A stretch of DNA of 64,000 bases from Pseudomonas fluorescens (GTDB taxonomy: Bacteria > Pseudomonadota > Gammaproteobacteria > Pseudomonadales > Pseudomonadaceae): contig NZ_CP015225.1 in assembly GCF_001623525.1 (NCBI RefSeq), positions 806,001 through 870,000 on the forward strand. The letters run 5' to 3'. Positions 28,236-37,254 of the stretch are shown here, one piece after another. Position numbers and translations under genes: made by a program. Position 1 is the stretch's first letter. Each line of letters opens with the position of its first letter. The notes beneath the pieces were generated by a model. The model had not been told where the DNA came from, did not search any database, and saw nothing but the letters and a program-made list of their open reading frames with translations.

Positions 28236-31200
28236 GTGAGTCATTTATTGGATCAACTGCGGTTTTTCAACCGTAAGCAAGGCGAGTTTTCCGATGGGCA
28301 CGGCGAGACCCGCAAGGAGTCCCGCGACTGGGAGAACGTCTATCGTTCGCGCTGGCAGTACGACAAGATCGTGCGGTCCACCCATGGGGTGAACTGCACC
28401 GGTTCGTGCTCGTGGAAAATCTACGTCAAGAACGGCTTGATCACCTGGGAAACCCAGCAGACCGACTATCCGCGTACCCGCAACGATCTACCCAACCACG
28501 AACCGCGCGGCTGCCCTCGCGGCGCGAGCTACAGCTGGTACATCTACAGCGCCAACCGGCTCAAGTACCCGAAAATTCGCAAGCCGTTGCTCAAACTGTG
28601 GCGCGAAGCCCGGCAGACCCTGCCGCCGGTGGAAGCCTGGGCCAGCATCGTCGAGAACAAGGCCAAGGCCGACTCCTATAAAAGCAAGCGAGGCATGGGT
28701 GGCTTCATCCGTTCCAACTGGGAAGAAGTCAACGAGATCATTGCCGCCGCCAACGTCTACACCGTCAAGACGCACGGCCCGGACCGGGTGGTGGGCTTCT
28801 CGCCGATCCCGGCCATGTCGATGGTCAGCTATGCCGCCGGCTCGCGTTACCTGTCGTTGATCGGTGGCGTGTGCCTGAGCTTCTACGACTGGTATTGCGA
28901 CTTGCCGCCCGCTTCGCCGATGGTCTGGGGCGAGCAGACCGACGTGCCGGAATCGGCCGACTGGTACAACTCCAATTACATTATTGCCTGGGGCTCCAAC
29001 GTCCCGCAGACCCGTACCCCTGACGCCCACTTCTTCACCGAGGTGCGCTACAAGGGCACCAAGACCGTGGCGATCACCCCGGACTATTCGGAAGTCGCCA
29101 AGCTCACCGACCTGTGGCTCAACCCCAAACAGGGCACCGACGCCGCACTGGCCCAGGCCTTCAACCATGTGATCTTCAAAGAATTTCACCTGGACAAGCC
29201 CAGCGCCTATTTCACCGAATACGCCAAGCGCTACACCGACCTGCCGGTACTGGTGATGCTCAAGCCGATGCTTGGCGCTGCGCCGGGCGCGGGTTACCAG
29301 CCGGACCGTTTCCTGCGGGCCAGTGACTTGACCGACAACCTCGGCCAAGAGAACAACCCGGAATGGAAAACCATCGCCATGGATGCCGCCGGCGAACTGG
29401 TTTCGCCCCAAGGCTCCATCGGCTATCGCTGGGGCGAGAAGGGCAAGTGGAACATCCTGCCCCGTGAGGGCGGCGAGGGACGTGAGATCGACCTCAAGCT
29501 GAGCCTGATCGGCGGCGACGTCGCCGAGGTGGCCTTCCCGTATTTTGCCGGCGAAGCCCAGGAGTATTTCCAGCACGTGGCCGGTGATGCGGTGCAGTTC
29601 CGTCGGGTGCCGGTGCACAGCGTGGTGTTGGCCGATGGCAGCGTGGCGAAAGTCGCCACCGTGTTCGACCTGTCGGCAGCCAACCTGGCGATTGACCGTG
29701 GCCTGGGCGGCGCCAACGTTGCCAAGGACTATGACGACGCTTCGGTGCCCGGCACCCCGGCCTGGCAGGAGCAGATCACCGGTGTGAGCCGCGAGAAGGC
29801 GATCCAGATCGCCCGGGAGTTTGCCGATAACGCCGACAAGACCCGTGGACGCTCGATGATCATCGTCGGTGCGGCGATGAACCACTGGTACCACATGGAC
29901 ATGAACTACCGCGGGCTGATCAACATGCTCATGCTCTGCGGTTGCGTCGGCCAGACCGGCGGTGGCTGGGCCCACTATGTGGGCCAGGAAAAACTCCGTC
30001 CGCAATGCGGCTGGCTGCCCCTGGCCTTCGGCCTGGACTGGAACCGTCCGCCACGGCAGATGAACGGCACCAGCTTCTTCTATGGCCACAGTTCGCAATG
30101 GCGCCACGAGAAGATGAGCATGCACGACGTGCTCTCGCCCCTGGCCGACAAATCGCAGTTCCCCGAGCACGCCCTGGACTACAACATCCGTGCCGAACGG
30201 GCCGGCTGGTTGCCGAGCGCGCCGCAACTCAACACCAACCCGCTGCACATCTGCCGCGATGCCGCCGCCGCGGGCCTGGAACCCAAGGACTACGTGGTCA
30301 AGTCGCTGCAGGACGGTTCCCTGCGCTTTGCCTGCGAACAGCCGGACAGCCCGGTGAACTTCCCGCGCAACATGTTCATCTGGCGCTCCAACCTGCTGGG
30401 CTCCTCGGGCAAGGGCCACGAGTACATGCTCAAGTACCTGCTGGGCACCAAGAACGGCGTGATGAACGAAGACATCGGCCATAGCACCGAGTGCAAGCCT
30501 ACCGAAGCCGAATGGGTCGACGAGGGCGCCATTGGCAAGCTCGACCTGGTGACCACCCTGGACTTCCGCATGTCCTCGACCTGCGTGTATTCCGACATCG
30601 TCTTGCCGACCGCCACCTGGTACGAAAAAGACGACATGAACACCTCGGACATGCACCCGTTCATTCACCCACTGTCGGCCGCCATCGATCCGGCCTGGGA
30701 ATCGCGTTCGGACTGGGAAATCTACAAGGGCATCGCCAAGGCGTTTTCCGCCATGTCGGTCGGTCACCTGGGTGTCGAGAAAGACCTGGTCACCGTACCG
30801 CTGATGCACGACAGCGTCGGCGAACTGGCCCAACCCTTCGGCGGCACCGACTGGAAAAGTGCCGGTGTGGCGCCGGTCCCGGGCAAGAACGCACCGAACC
30901 TGCAGGTGGTGGAGCGCGACTACCCGAACATCTACAAGCAGTTCACCTCCCTGGGCCCGATGCTGGAAAAACTCGGCAACGGCGGCAAGGGCATCAACTG
31001 GAACACCGAGACTGAAGTGAAATTCCTCGGCGAACTGAACCACAAGGAAGTCGAGGCCGGCATCAGCCAAGGGCGGCCGAAGATCGACAGCGCCATCGAC
31101 GCTGCCGAAGTGATCCTGTCCCTGGCCCCGGAAACCAACGGCCATGTCGCGGTGAAAGCCTGGGCGGCGCTGTCGGAGTTCACCGGCATCGACCACAGCC

Positions 31201-32009
31201 ACCTGGCCGTCTCGAAGGAGCACGAGGCCATTCGTTTCCGCGACATCCAGGCCCAGCCACGCAAGATCATTTCCAGCCCGACCTGGTCTGGCCTGGAAGA
31301 CGATCACGTGAGCTACAACGCCGGCTACACCAACGTCCATGAGTCGATCCCATGGCGCACCATCACCGGTCGCCAGCAGTTCTACCAGGATCACCCGTGG
31401 ATGCAGGCGTTCGGCGAGCAGCTGATGAGCTATCGGCCACCGGTCAACACCCGCACCATCGCCGGCGTGAAGGGTAAGCGCAGCAATGGCGAGACCGAGA
31501 TCGTCCTGAACTGGATCACCCCGCACCAGAAGTGGGGCATCCACAGCACCTACAGCGACAACCTGCTGATGCTGACCCTGAGCCGTGGCGGACCGATTGT
31601 CTGGCTCTCGGAAATCGACGCCAAGCGCGCCGGTATCGAGGACAACGACTGGATCGAATGCTTCAACGTCAACGGCGCGCTGACCGCCCGTGCGGTGGTC
31701 AGCCAACGGGTCAAGGAAGGCATGGTGATGATGTATCACGCCCAGGAACGGATCGTGAACGTGCCGGGTTCGGAAACCACCAAGACCCGTGGCGGCCACC
31801 ACAACTCGGTGACCCGCGTGGTGCTCAAGCCCACCCACATGATTGGCGGTTACGCCCAACAGGCCTACGGCTTCAACTATTACGGCACGGTCGGTTGCAA
31901 CCGCGACGAATTCGTCGTGGTGCGCAAGATGGTCAAGGTCGATTGGCTCGATGGTTCCAGTGGCGATGATTTGCCGCGTCCACTGCCGACTGATATCGAG
32001 GAGAACTGA
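28236..32009 (+). CDS. narG: Respiratory nitrate reductase alpha subunit NarG
   Basis: 1257 residues, starting at GTG 28236 (MSHLLDQLRFFNRKQ). Cytoplasmic catalytic subunit with Mo-bisMGD. The FS0 cluster ligands H50, C54, C58 and C93 coincide with E. coli NarG numbering. The segment NYIIAWGSNVPQTRTPDAHF contains the conserved aspartate region that ligates Mo. There is no Tat signal apart from the vestigial N-terminal family pattern. Lies 64 bp after narK2 and 1 bp before narH. Confidence 0.98.
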   Translation: MSHLLDQLRFFNRKQGEFSDGHGETRKESRDWENVYRSRWQYDKIVRSTHGVNCTGSCSWKIYVKNGLITWETQQTDYPRTRNDLPNHEPRGCPRGASYSWYIYSANRLKYPKIRKPLLKLWREARQTLPPVEAWASIVENKAKADSYKSKRGMGGFIRSNWEEVNEIIAAANVYTVKTHGPDRVVGFSPIPAMSMVSYAAGSRYLSLIGGVCLSFYDWYCDLPPASPMVWGEQTDVPESADWYNSNYIIAWGSNVPQTRTPDAHFFTEVRYKGTKTVAITPDYSEVAKLTDLWLNPKQGTDAALAQAFNHVIFKEFHLDKPSAYFTEYAKRYTDLPVLVMLKPMLGAAPGAGYQPDRFLRASDLTDNLGQENNPEWKTIAMDAAGELVSPQGSIGYRWGEKGKWNILPREGGEGREIDLKLSLIGGDVAEVAFPYFAGEAQEYFQHVAGDAVQFRRVPVHSVVLADGSVAKVATVFDLSAANLAIDRGLGGANVAKDYDDASVPGTPAWQEQITGVSREKAIQIAREFADNADKTRGRSMIIVGAAMNHWYHMDMNYRGLINMLMLCGCVGQTGGGWAHYVGQEKLRPQCGWLPLAFGLDWNRPPRQMNGTSFFYGHSSQWRHEKMSMHDVLSPLADKSQFPEHALDYNIRAERAGWLPSAPQLNTNPLHICRDAAAAGLEPKDYVVKSLQDGSLRFACEQPDSPVNFPRNMFIWRSNLLGSSGKGHEYMLKYLLGTKNGVMNEDIGHSTECKPTEAEWVDEGAIGKLDLVTTLDFRMSSTCVYSDIVLPTATWYEKDDMNTSDMHPFIHPLSAAIDPAWESRSDWEIYKGIAKAFSAMSVGHLGVEKDLVTVPLMHDSVGELAQPFGGTDWKSAGVAPVPGKNAPNLQVVERDYPNIYKQFTSLGPMLEKLGNGGKGINWNTETEVKFLGELNHKEVEAGISQGRPKIDSAIDAAEVILSLAPETNGHVAVKAWAALSEFTGIDHSHLAVSKEHEAIRFRDIQAQPRKIISSPTWSGLEDDHVSYNAGYTNVHESIPWRTITGRQQFYQDHPWMQAFGEQLMSYRPPVNTRTIAGVKGKRSNGETEIVLNWITPHQKWGIHSTYSDNLLMLTLSRGGPIVWLSEIDAKRAGIEDNDWIECFNVNGALTARAVVSQRVKEGMVMMYHAQERIVNVPGSETTKTRGGHHNSVTRVVLKPTHMIGGYAQQAYGFNYYGTVGCNRDEFVVVRKMVKVDWLDGSSGDDLPRPLPTDIEEN

Positions 32010-32010
32010 G

Positions 32011-33549
32011 ATGAAGATTCGCTCACAAATCGGCATGGTCCTGAACCTGGACAAATGCATCGGCTGCCACACCTGCTCGATTACCTGCAAGAACGTCTGG
32101 ACCAGCCGCGAAGGCATGGAATACGCCTGGTTCAACAACGTCGAATCCAAGCCTGGCATCGGCTACCCCAAGGAGTGGGAAAACCAGGACAAGTGGAAGG
32201 GCGGCTGGATCCGCAACGCCGACGGTTCGATCAACCCGCGCATCGGCGGCAAATTCCGCGTACTGGCGAACATCTTCGCCAACCCGGACCTGCCGAGCCT
32301 GGACGATTACTACGAACCGTTCGACTTCGACTACCAGCACCTGCACACCGCACCGCTGGGTGAGCACCAGCCCACCGCGCGACCCCGCTCGGTGGTGTCC
32401 GGCAAGCGCATGCAGAAGATCGAGTGGGGCCCGAACTGGGAGGAAATCCTCGGCACTGAATTCGCCAAGCGGCGCAAGGACAAGAACTTCGACAAGATCC
32501 AGGCGGACATCTACGGCGAGTACGAAAACACTTTCATGATGTACTTGCCGCGCCTGTGCGAGCACTGCCTGAATCCGGCGTGCGCGGCGTCGTGCCCGAG
32601 CGGTGCGATCTACAAGCGCGAAGAGGACGGCATCGTCCTGATCGACCAGGAGAAGTGCCGCGGCTGGCGCATGTGCATCAGCGGCTGCCCTTACAAGAAG
32701 ATTTACTTCAACTGGAAGAGCGGCAAGTCGGAAAAATGCATCTTCTGCTACCCGCGTATCGAAGCCGGGATGCCGACTGTCTGCGCTGAAACCTGCGTTG
32801 GACGGATCCGTTACCTCGGCGTGTTGCTGTACGACGCCGACCGTATCAGCGAAGTGGCAAGCACCGCCGATGAGAAGGACCTGTACGAGAAGCAACTGGA
32901 GATTTTCCTCGACCCCAACGACCCGGCAGTGATTCGCCAAGCCCTGGCCGATGGCGTGCCGCAGTCGGTGATCGATTCGGCGCAACGTTCGCCGGTCTAC
33001 AAAATGGCCGTGGACTGGAAACTCGCACTGCCGCTGCACCCGGAATACCGCACCTTGCCAATGGTCTGGTACGTGCCGCCACTGTCGCCGATCCAGAACG
33101 CTGCCACGGCTGGCACCGTGGGCATGAACGGGGTGATCCCGGACGTCGACAGCCTGCGCATCCCGCTGCGCTACCTGGCGAACATGCTCACAGCCGGCGA
33201 TGAAAAACCGGTCAAACTTGCGCTGAAACGCTTGCTGGCGATGCGTGCCTACAAACGTTCCGAGCAGGTCGACGGCGTGCAGGACCTGCAAGTGCTGGCC
33301 GACGTCGGCTTGAGCGTGAACCAAGTGGAAGAGATGTACCGCTACCTGGCCATCGCCAACTACGAAGACCGTTTCGTGGTACCGAGTGCCCACCGCGAAG
33401 ACGCCATGAGCGACGCGTTCGCCGAGCGCTCCGGTTGCGGCTTCAGCTTTGGCAGCGGTTGCAGTGGCAGCTCCGACACCAACATGTTCGGTGGCAAGAA
33501 GGCCAACCGCCGCGACGTGATCAAAACCGTGCAGTTGTGGGAGGAATGA
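32011..33549 (+). CDS. narH: Respiratory nitrate reductase beta subunit NarH
   Basis: 512 residues, start MKIRSQIGMVLNLDKC. Four Fe-S clusters are indicated by cysteine groups: CIGCHTCSITC, CEHCLNPACAASC, CRGWRMCISGC (Trp replaces one Cys, giving the 3Fe-4S cluster) and CIFCYPRIEAGMPTVCAETC. It carries electrons from NarI to NarG. The C-terminal SGCGFSFGSGCSGSS tail is also seen in E. coli NarH. Confidence 0.98.
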   Translation: MKIRSQIGMVLNLDKCIGCHTCSITCKNVWTSREGMEYAWFNNVESKPGIGYPKEWENQDKWKGGWIRNADGSINPRIGGKFRVLANIFANPDLPSLDDYYEPFDFDYQHLHTAPLGEHQPTARPRSVVSGKRMQKIEWGPNWEEILGTEFAKRRKDKNFDKIQADIYGEYENTFMMYLPRLCEHCLNPACAASCPSGAIYKREEDGIVLIDQEKCRGWRMCISGCPYKKIYFNWKSGKSEKCIFCYPRIEAGMPTVCAETCVGRIRYLGVLLYDADRISEVASTADEKDLYEKQLEIFLDPNDPAVIRQALADGVPQSVIDSAQRSPVYKMAVDWKLALPLHPEYRTLPMVWYVPPLSPIQNAATAGTVGMNGVIPDVDSLRIPLRYLANMLTAGDEKPVKLALKRLLAMRAYKRSEQVDGVQDLQVLADVGLSVNQVEEMYRYLAIANYEDRFVVPSAHREDAMSDAFAERSGCGFSFGSGCSGSSDTNMFGGKKANRRDVIKTVQLWEE

Positions 33550-33551
33550 GC

Positions 33552-34307
33552 ATGCGCATTCTCAAGGTGATTTCGTTGCTGCTCGACTATCCGACCGAGA
33601 CCCTGGTGGCCGGTCGGGATGAGCTGGAACAAGCGATTCTCCAGGCACGGGAAATCAGCCCCAACCAGCGCGCCGGGCTGTTTGAATTGCTGGAGGTGAT
33701 CTGCGGCAAGGACCTGATGGATGGCCAGGAGCACTACGGTGCGCTGTTCGGCCGCGGTCGTTCGCTGTCGCTGCTGCTGTTCGAACATGTCCATGGCGAA
33801 TCCCGCGACCGTGGCCAGGCCATGGTCGACATGATGGCCCAGTACGAAGAGGCCGGTTTTGCCATCGGCGTCAAGGAACTACCTGACTACATCCCGCTGT
33901 ACCTGGAGTTTCTCTCCACCCGCGAAGACCTCGAGGCCCGCGAGGGCCTGGCCGATGTGGCGCACCTGCTGGCCTTGCTCGCGGCGCGCCTGGACGAACG
34001 TGAAAGCGCCTACGCCAGTTGCTTCCGGGCCTTGCTGCAAATCGCCGGGGCCGAGCCTCAGGTGGCGGTGGCCGAGTTGCGTGAGCAAGTGAAGGCCGAG
34101 CCACGGGATGACTCCCTCGAGGCTCTGGACAAGGTCTGGGAAGAAGAGGCGGTGGATTTCATGAAGGCCGAACAGCAGGACCGTTGCAGCTCGATGCCCG
34201 GCGCGCCGGGCAAGGCGCGGGACGAAAGCGCGGTGCCGCTGCACTGGGTGGATTTTCAGCATGAAGGGCTGGCCGCAGCGCCAGCCGGGGAGGTGGGTAA
34301 TGTCTAA
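33552..34307 (+). CDS. narJ: Nitrate reductase assembly chaperone NarJ
   Basis: 251 residues, TorD/NarJ superfamily, mostly helical. It is needed for Mo cofactor insertion into NarG and for assembly with NarI. Conserved ISLLLDYPTETL near the start and LPDYIPLYLEFLS in the middle. The ATG at 33552 has GGAGG seven bases upstream; the in-frame ATG at 33546, overlapping the narH stop, is too close to it. It overlaps narI by 8 bp. Confidence 0.94.
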   Translation: MRILKVISLLLDYPTETLVAGRDELEQAILQAREISPNQRAGLFELLEVICGKDLMDGQEHYGALFGRGRSLSLLLFEHVHGESRDRGQAMVDMMAQYEEAGFAIGVKELPDYIPLYLEFLSTREDLEAREGLADVAHLLALLAARLDERESAYASCFRALLQIAGAEPQVAVAELREQVKAEPRDDSLEALDKVWEEEAVDFMKAEQQDRCSSMPGAPGKARDESAVPLHWVDFQHEGLAAAPAGEVGNV

Positions 34308-34980
34308 ATGGGATCTGTTGTTGTTCGGGGTCTACCCCTACGTCGCCTTGGCGATTTGCCTGCTTGGCAGTTGGGCACGCTTTGATCTGTCCCAGTACAC
34401 CTGGAAGGCCGGTTCCAGCCAGATGCTGAACAAGCGCGGCATGCGCGTGGCCAGCAACCTGTTTCACATCGGTGTGCTGTTCGTGCTGGCCGGCCATTTC
34501 GTCGGCCTGCTGACACCTTCGGCGATCTATCACCATGTGTTGAGCACCGAGAACAAGCAGTTGCTGGCGATGGTCTCCGGTGGTTTCTTCGGCGTACTGG
34601 GCCTGATCGGCCTGGTGATGCTGCTCAACCGTCGCCTGACCGACCCACGGGTTCGCGCCACCTCCAATGCGTCGGACATCCTCGTGCTGGTGGTGCTGCT
34701 GGTGCAACTGGTGCTGGGGCTGATGACCATCGTGGCCTCTACCGCCCATATGGACGGCTCGGTAATGGTGATGCTGGCTGACTGGGCCCAGAACACCGTG
34801 CTGTTGCGTCCGGTTGAAGCCGCTACCTCGATAGCGCCGGTAGGCCTGGTCTACAAGCTCCACGTGGTGCTGGGCCTGACCCTGTTCGTGTTGTTCCCGT
34901 TCACTCGTCTGGTCCATATCGTCAGTGCGCCGGTCTGGTACCTGGGACGTCGTTATCAAATCGTTCGGCAGAAGTTTTGA
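34300..34980 (+). CDS. narI: Respiratory nitrate reductase gamma subunit NarI
   Basis: 226 residues, five membrane helices; a di-haem b protein that oxidises ubiquinol and passes electrons to NarH. Histidines expected to ligate haems are in SNLFHIGVLFVLAGHFVG (helix 2) and in KLHVVLG and TRLVHIVSAP (helix 5). Start MSKWDLLLFGVYPY overlaps narJ and has GGGGAGG upstream. Confidence 0.97.
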   Translation: MSKWDLLLFGVYPYVALAICLLGSWARFDLSQYTWKAGSSQMLNKRGMRVASNLFHIGVLFVLAGHFVGLLTPSAIYHHVLSTENKQLLAMVSGGFFGVLGLIGLVMLLNRRLTDPRVRATSNASDILVLVVLLVQLVLGLMTIVASTAHMDGSVMVMLADWAQNTVLLRPVEAATSIAPVGLVYKLHVVLGLTLFVLFPFTRLVHIVSAPVWYLGRRYQIVRQKF

Positions 34981-34990
34981 GGAGAAGATC

Positions 34991-35959
34991 ATGGCGAGTG
35001 GATGCGGATGTGGCGGTAGTGGTGGCGGCAGCGGCGGCTGCGGTTCTTCGGCAAAAGCGGCACCGGTGATCGCGCCGGTGGCCGATGCCGAACCGGCGGG
35101 GGCGGTGCAGTTCGAGCCGGCCCAGGCCGGGCCGGTGGCGGAGGATGAAGCGCCACAGTTGATTGCCAGCAGTGAACAGGAGTGGCCGATCATCAGCGTC
35201 AACGGGGTGTCGATCACCCCGCAGGCGATGGCCCAGGAGCTGCAATACCACCCGGCGGAAAGCCGCGAGGAGGCGGTTTATCAGGCGGCACGGGCCTTGG
35301 TGATTCGCGAATTGCTCCAGCAACGCATCGCCGAACTGGGCCTGGCGTTACAGGTCGGCGCCGGCGAAAACGAAGAGGAAGCGGCCACGCGGCTATTGCT
35401 CGAACGTGAGGTGCAGGTGCCGCAGTGCGACGAGGCCACCTGCCTGCGTTATTACGAAAGCAACCGAGCGCGGTTTCACAGCGCACCGTTGCTGGCGGTG
35501 CGGCACATCCTGCTCGAATGCGCGCCGGACGATGCCGAGGCGCGCAGCCTGGCCCATGTCCAGGCCGAGCTGCTGCTGGAGCGACTGGATCAGTTCCCGG
35601 GCAGTTTTGCCGAGTTGGCGCTCAAGCATTCGGCGTGTCCATCCAAGGAGCAGGGCGGCTCGCTGGGGCAGATCAGCAAGGGCCAGACTGTGCCTGAGCT
35701 GGAGCGCCAGTTGTTCACCTTGCCAGCGGGCCTGGCCGGTAAACCGCTGGAAAGTCGCTATGGCTGGCACGTGATCAGCATCGACCAGCGCATCGATGGC
35801 CAGCCATTGCCGTACGAGGCGGTGGCGACGGCGATTCGTACCCAGTTGCAGCAGGGCGTGTGGCAAAAAGCGCTGGTGCAGTACCTGCAAACCCTGATCG
35901 GTGCGGCGGACATTCGCGGCATTCACCTTCAGGGCGCCGACTCGCCGCTGGTGCAGTGA
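34991..35959 (+). CDS. Parvulin-type peptidyl-prolyl isomerase of the nar operon
   Basis: 322 residues. The parvulin domain (about 170-265) has [31 protein letters not shown] and [11 protein letters not shown] NifM/SurA-like helical region precedes it. The first 20 residues are almost only Gly, Cys and Ser (CGCGG, GGCGSS), with no signal peptide, so it should be cytoplasmic. A homologue sits after narI in P. aeruginosa and is presumed to help fold nitrate reductase. GAGGAG precedes the ATG, 10 bp after narI. Confidence 0.85.
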   Translation: MASGCGCGGSGGGSGGCGSSAKAAPVIAPVADAEPAGAVQFEPAQAGPVAEDEAPQLIASSEQEWPIISVNGVSITPQAMAQELQYHPAESREEAVYQAARALVIRELLQQRIAELGLALQVGAGENEEEAATRLLLEREVQVPQCDEATCLRYYESNRARFHSAPLLAVRHILLECAPDDAEARSLAHVQAELLLERLDQFPGSFAELALKHSACPSKEQGGSLGQISKGQTVPELERQLFTLPAGLAGKPLESRYGWHVISIDQRIDGQPLPYEAVATAIRTQLQQGVWQKALVQYLQTLIGAADIRGIHLQGADSPLVQ

Positions 35960-35984
35960 GCACGGGCTCAATCAGGAGGTCTTC

Positions 35985-36977
35985 ATGAATGCGGTGTTGC
36001 AGGACGGATTTGGGCGCCAGATCGATTATTTGCGGATGTCGGTGACCGATCGTTGTGATTTTCGTTGTGTGTATTGCATGGCGAAAAACATGACGTTCCT
36101 GCCGCGTCAGCAAGTGTTGACCTTGGAGGAGTTGCAGCGCCTGGCGCGGCTGTTCGTCGGCCTGGGGGTGAAGAAAATCCGCCTGACCGGTGGAGAGCCG
36201 CTGATCCGTCCGGGCATCGTCGGGTTGTGTCGCGAGATCGCGGCGTTGCCCGGCCTGCGGGAACTGGTGATGACCAGCAACGGCTCGCAGTTGGGGCGAT
36301 TGGCCCAGCCGCTGGTCGATGCTGGCGTCAAGCGCATGAACATCAGCCTCGATAGCCTGGACGGCGAACGTTTTCGGGCGATCACCCGCAACGGCAACCT
36401 CGATCAGGTGCTGGCCGGGATTGAAGCGGCGAAGGTCGCTGGGTTCGAGCGGGTCAAGTTGAACTGCGTGGTGATGAAAGGACGCAACTTCGATGAGGTC
36501 CCGGCGCTGGTGCAGTACGCCATCGATCAACGCATCGACATCAGTTTTATCGAGGAGATGCCGTTGGGGGAGGTGGGGCGTTCCCGGGGCGAGTCGTTCT
36601 GTTCCAGCGATGAGGTCCGGGCCGAGATCGCTCGCCATCATCGCCTGCTCGACAGCGCCGAGAGCAGCGGCGGGCCGGCGCGCTATGTGCGTCTGGAGCG
36701 TCATCCGGATACCCGGATCGGTTTCATTTCGCCCAATACCCACAACTTCTGTGCCAGTTGCAACCGCGTGCGCATGACCGTTGAAGGGCGCTTGCTGTTG
36801 TGCCTGGGACAAGAAGACTCTCTTGACCTGCGCGGCTTGCTGCGCCGGTATCCACTGGATGACCAATCGATCATTCAGTCGATAAAGCAGGCACTCAAAG
36901 GCAAGCCCTTGCAGCATGATTTCAGTCCCGGTGGGGAAGTGCAGATCGTGCGGTTCATGAACATGAGTGGCGGGTAA
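35985..36977 (+). CDS. moaA: GTP 3',8-cyclase MoaA
   Basis: 330 residues, radical SAM enzyme for the first step of molybdopterin synthesis. N-terminal cluster C24-x3-C28-x2-C31 ([11 protein letters not shown]), SAM-binding TGGEPLIR, and C-terminal cluster region [18 protein letters not shown] are all visible. It ends with a short hydrophilic tail rather than the usual GG motif. Last gene of the nar unit, 25 bp after the PPIase gene, with AGGAGG upstream. Probably an anaerobic MoaA paralogue dedicated to nitrate reductase. Confidence 0.94.
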   Translation: MNAVLQDGFGRQIDYLRMSVTDRCDFRCVYCMAKNMTFLPRQQVLTLEELQRLARLFVGLGVKKIRLTGGEPLIRPGIVGLCREIAALPGLRELVMTSNGSQLGRLAQPLVDAGVKRMNISLDSLDGERFRAITRNGNLDQVLAGIEAAKVAGFERVKLNCVVMKGRNFDEVPALVQYAIDQRIDISFIEEMPLGEVGRSRGESFCSSDEVRAEIARHHRLLDSAESSGGPARYVRLERHPDTRIGFISPNTHNFCASCNRVRMTVEGRLLLCLGQEDSLDLRGLLRRYPLDDQSIIQSIKQALKGKPLQHDFSPGGEVQIVRFMNMSGG

Positions 36978-36990
36978 GTGTAGAGGCCTT

Positions 36991-37121
36991 GTGGCGAGGG
37001 GATTTATCCCCGCTGGGGCGCGAAGCGGCCCTAAATGCCGACAACCCGATGTGTCAGACAAGTCAAGTTGCCCTCTTAGGGGGCTGCTATGCAGCCCAGC
37101 GGGGATAAATCCCCTCGCCAC
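36991..37121. repeat. REPIN, type B, between moaA and nrdD
   Basis: Inverted GTGGCGAGGGGATTTATCCC arms with a spacer containing GCGAAGC and GGGCTGC hairpins. Marks the end of the nar transcript. Confidence 0.92.
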
Positions 37122-37154
37122 GGTATTAAACAGCTTTCCGGGTCACCCCCAATC

Positions 37155-37168
37155 TTGATATCGATCAA
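37155..37168. promoter_or_regulatory. Perfect ANR/DNR box upstream of nrdD
   Basis: TTGATATCGATCAA is an exact TTGAT-N4-ATCAA match, centred 93 bp before nrdD and upstream of the tandem NrdR boxes. Indicates induction when oxygen is low. Confidence 0.9.
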
Positions 37169-37196
37169 TTGCAACCCAAGCCTTTTTCCGTACCAT

Positions 37197-37243
37197 CCAC
37201 TGCATATTGTGTTTATTTAAATCAAAAAGCCTATATGTAGTGT
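37197..37243. promoter_or_regulatory. Tandem NrdR boxes upstream of nrdD
   Basis: Two 16-bp boxes, CCACTGCATATTGTGT (37197-37212) and AGCCTATATGTAGTGT (37228-37243), are separated by 15 bp. The pair and its 15-16-bp gap match the known NrdR operator layout in ribonucleotide reductase promoters. They lie just before the nrdD ribosome-binding site. Confidence 0.8.
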
Positions 37244-37254
37244 CTGGAGCCAAA

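Noticed and set aside
28488..32159. A 1,223-codon open frame on the strand opposite narG
   Set aside because: It exactly shadows the well-identified narG/narH genes, its translation has no recognisable domain, and long antisense frames are expected from GC-rich third positions.
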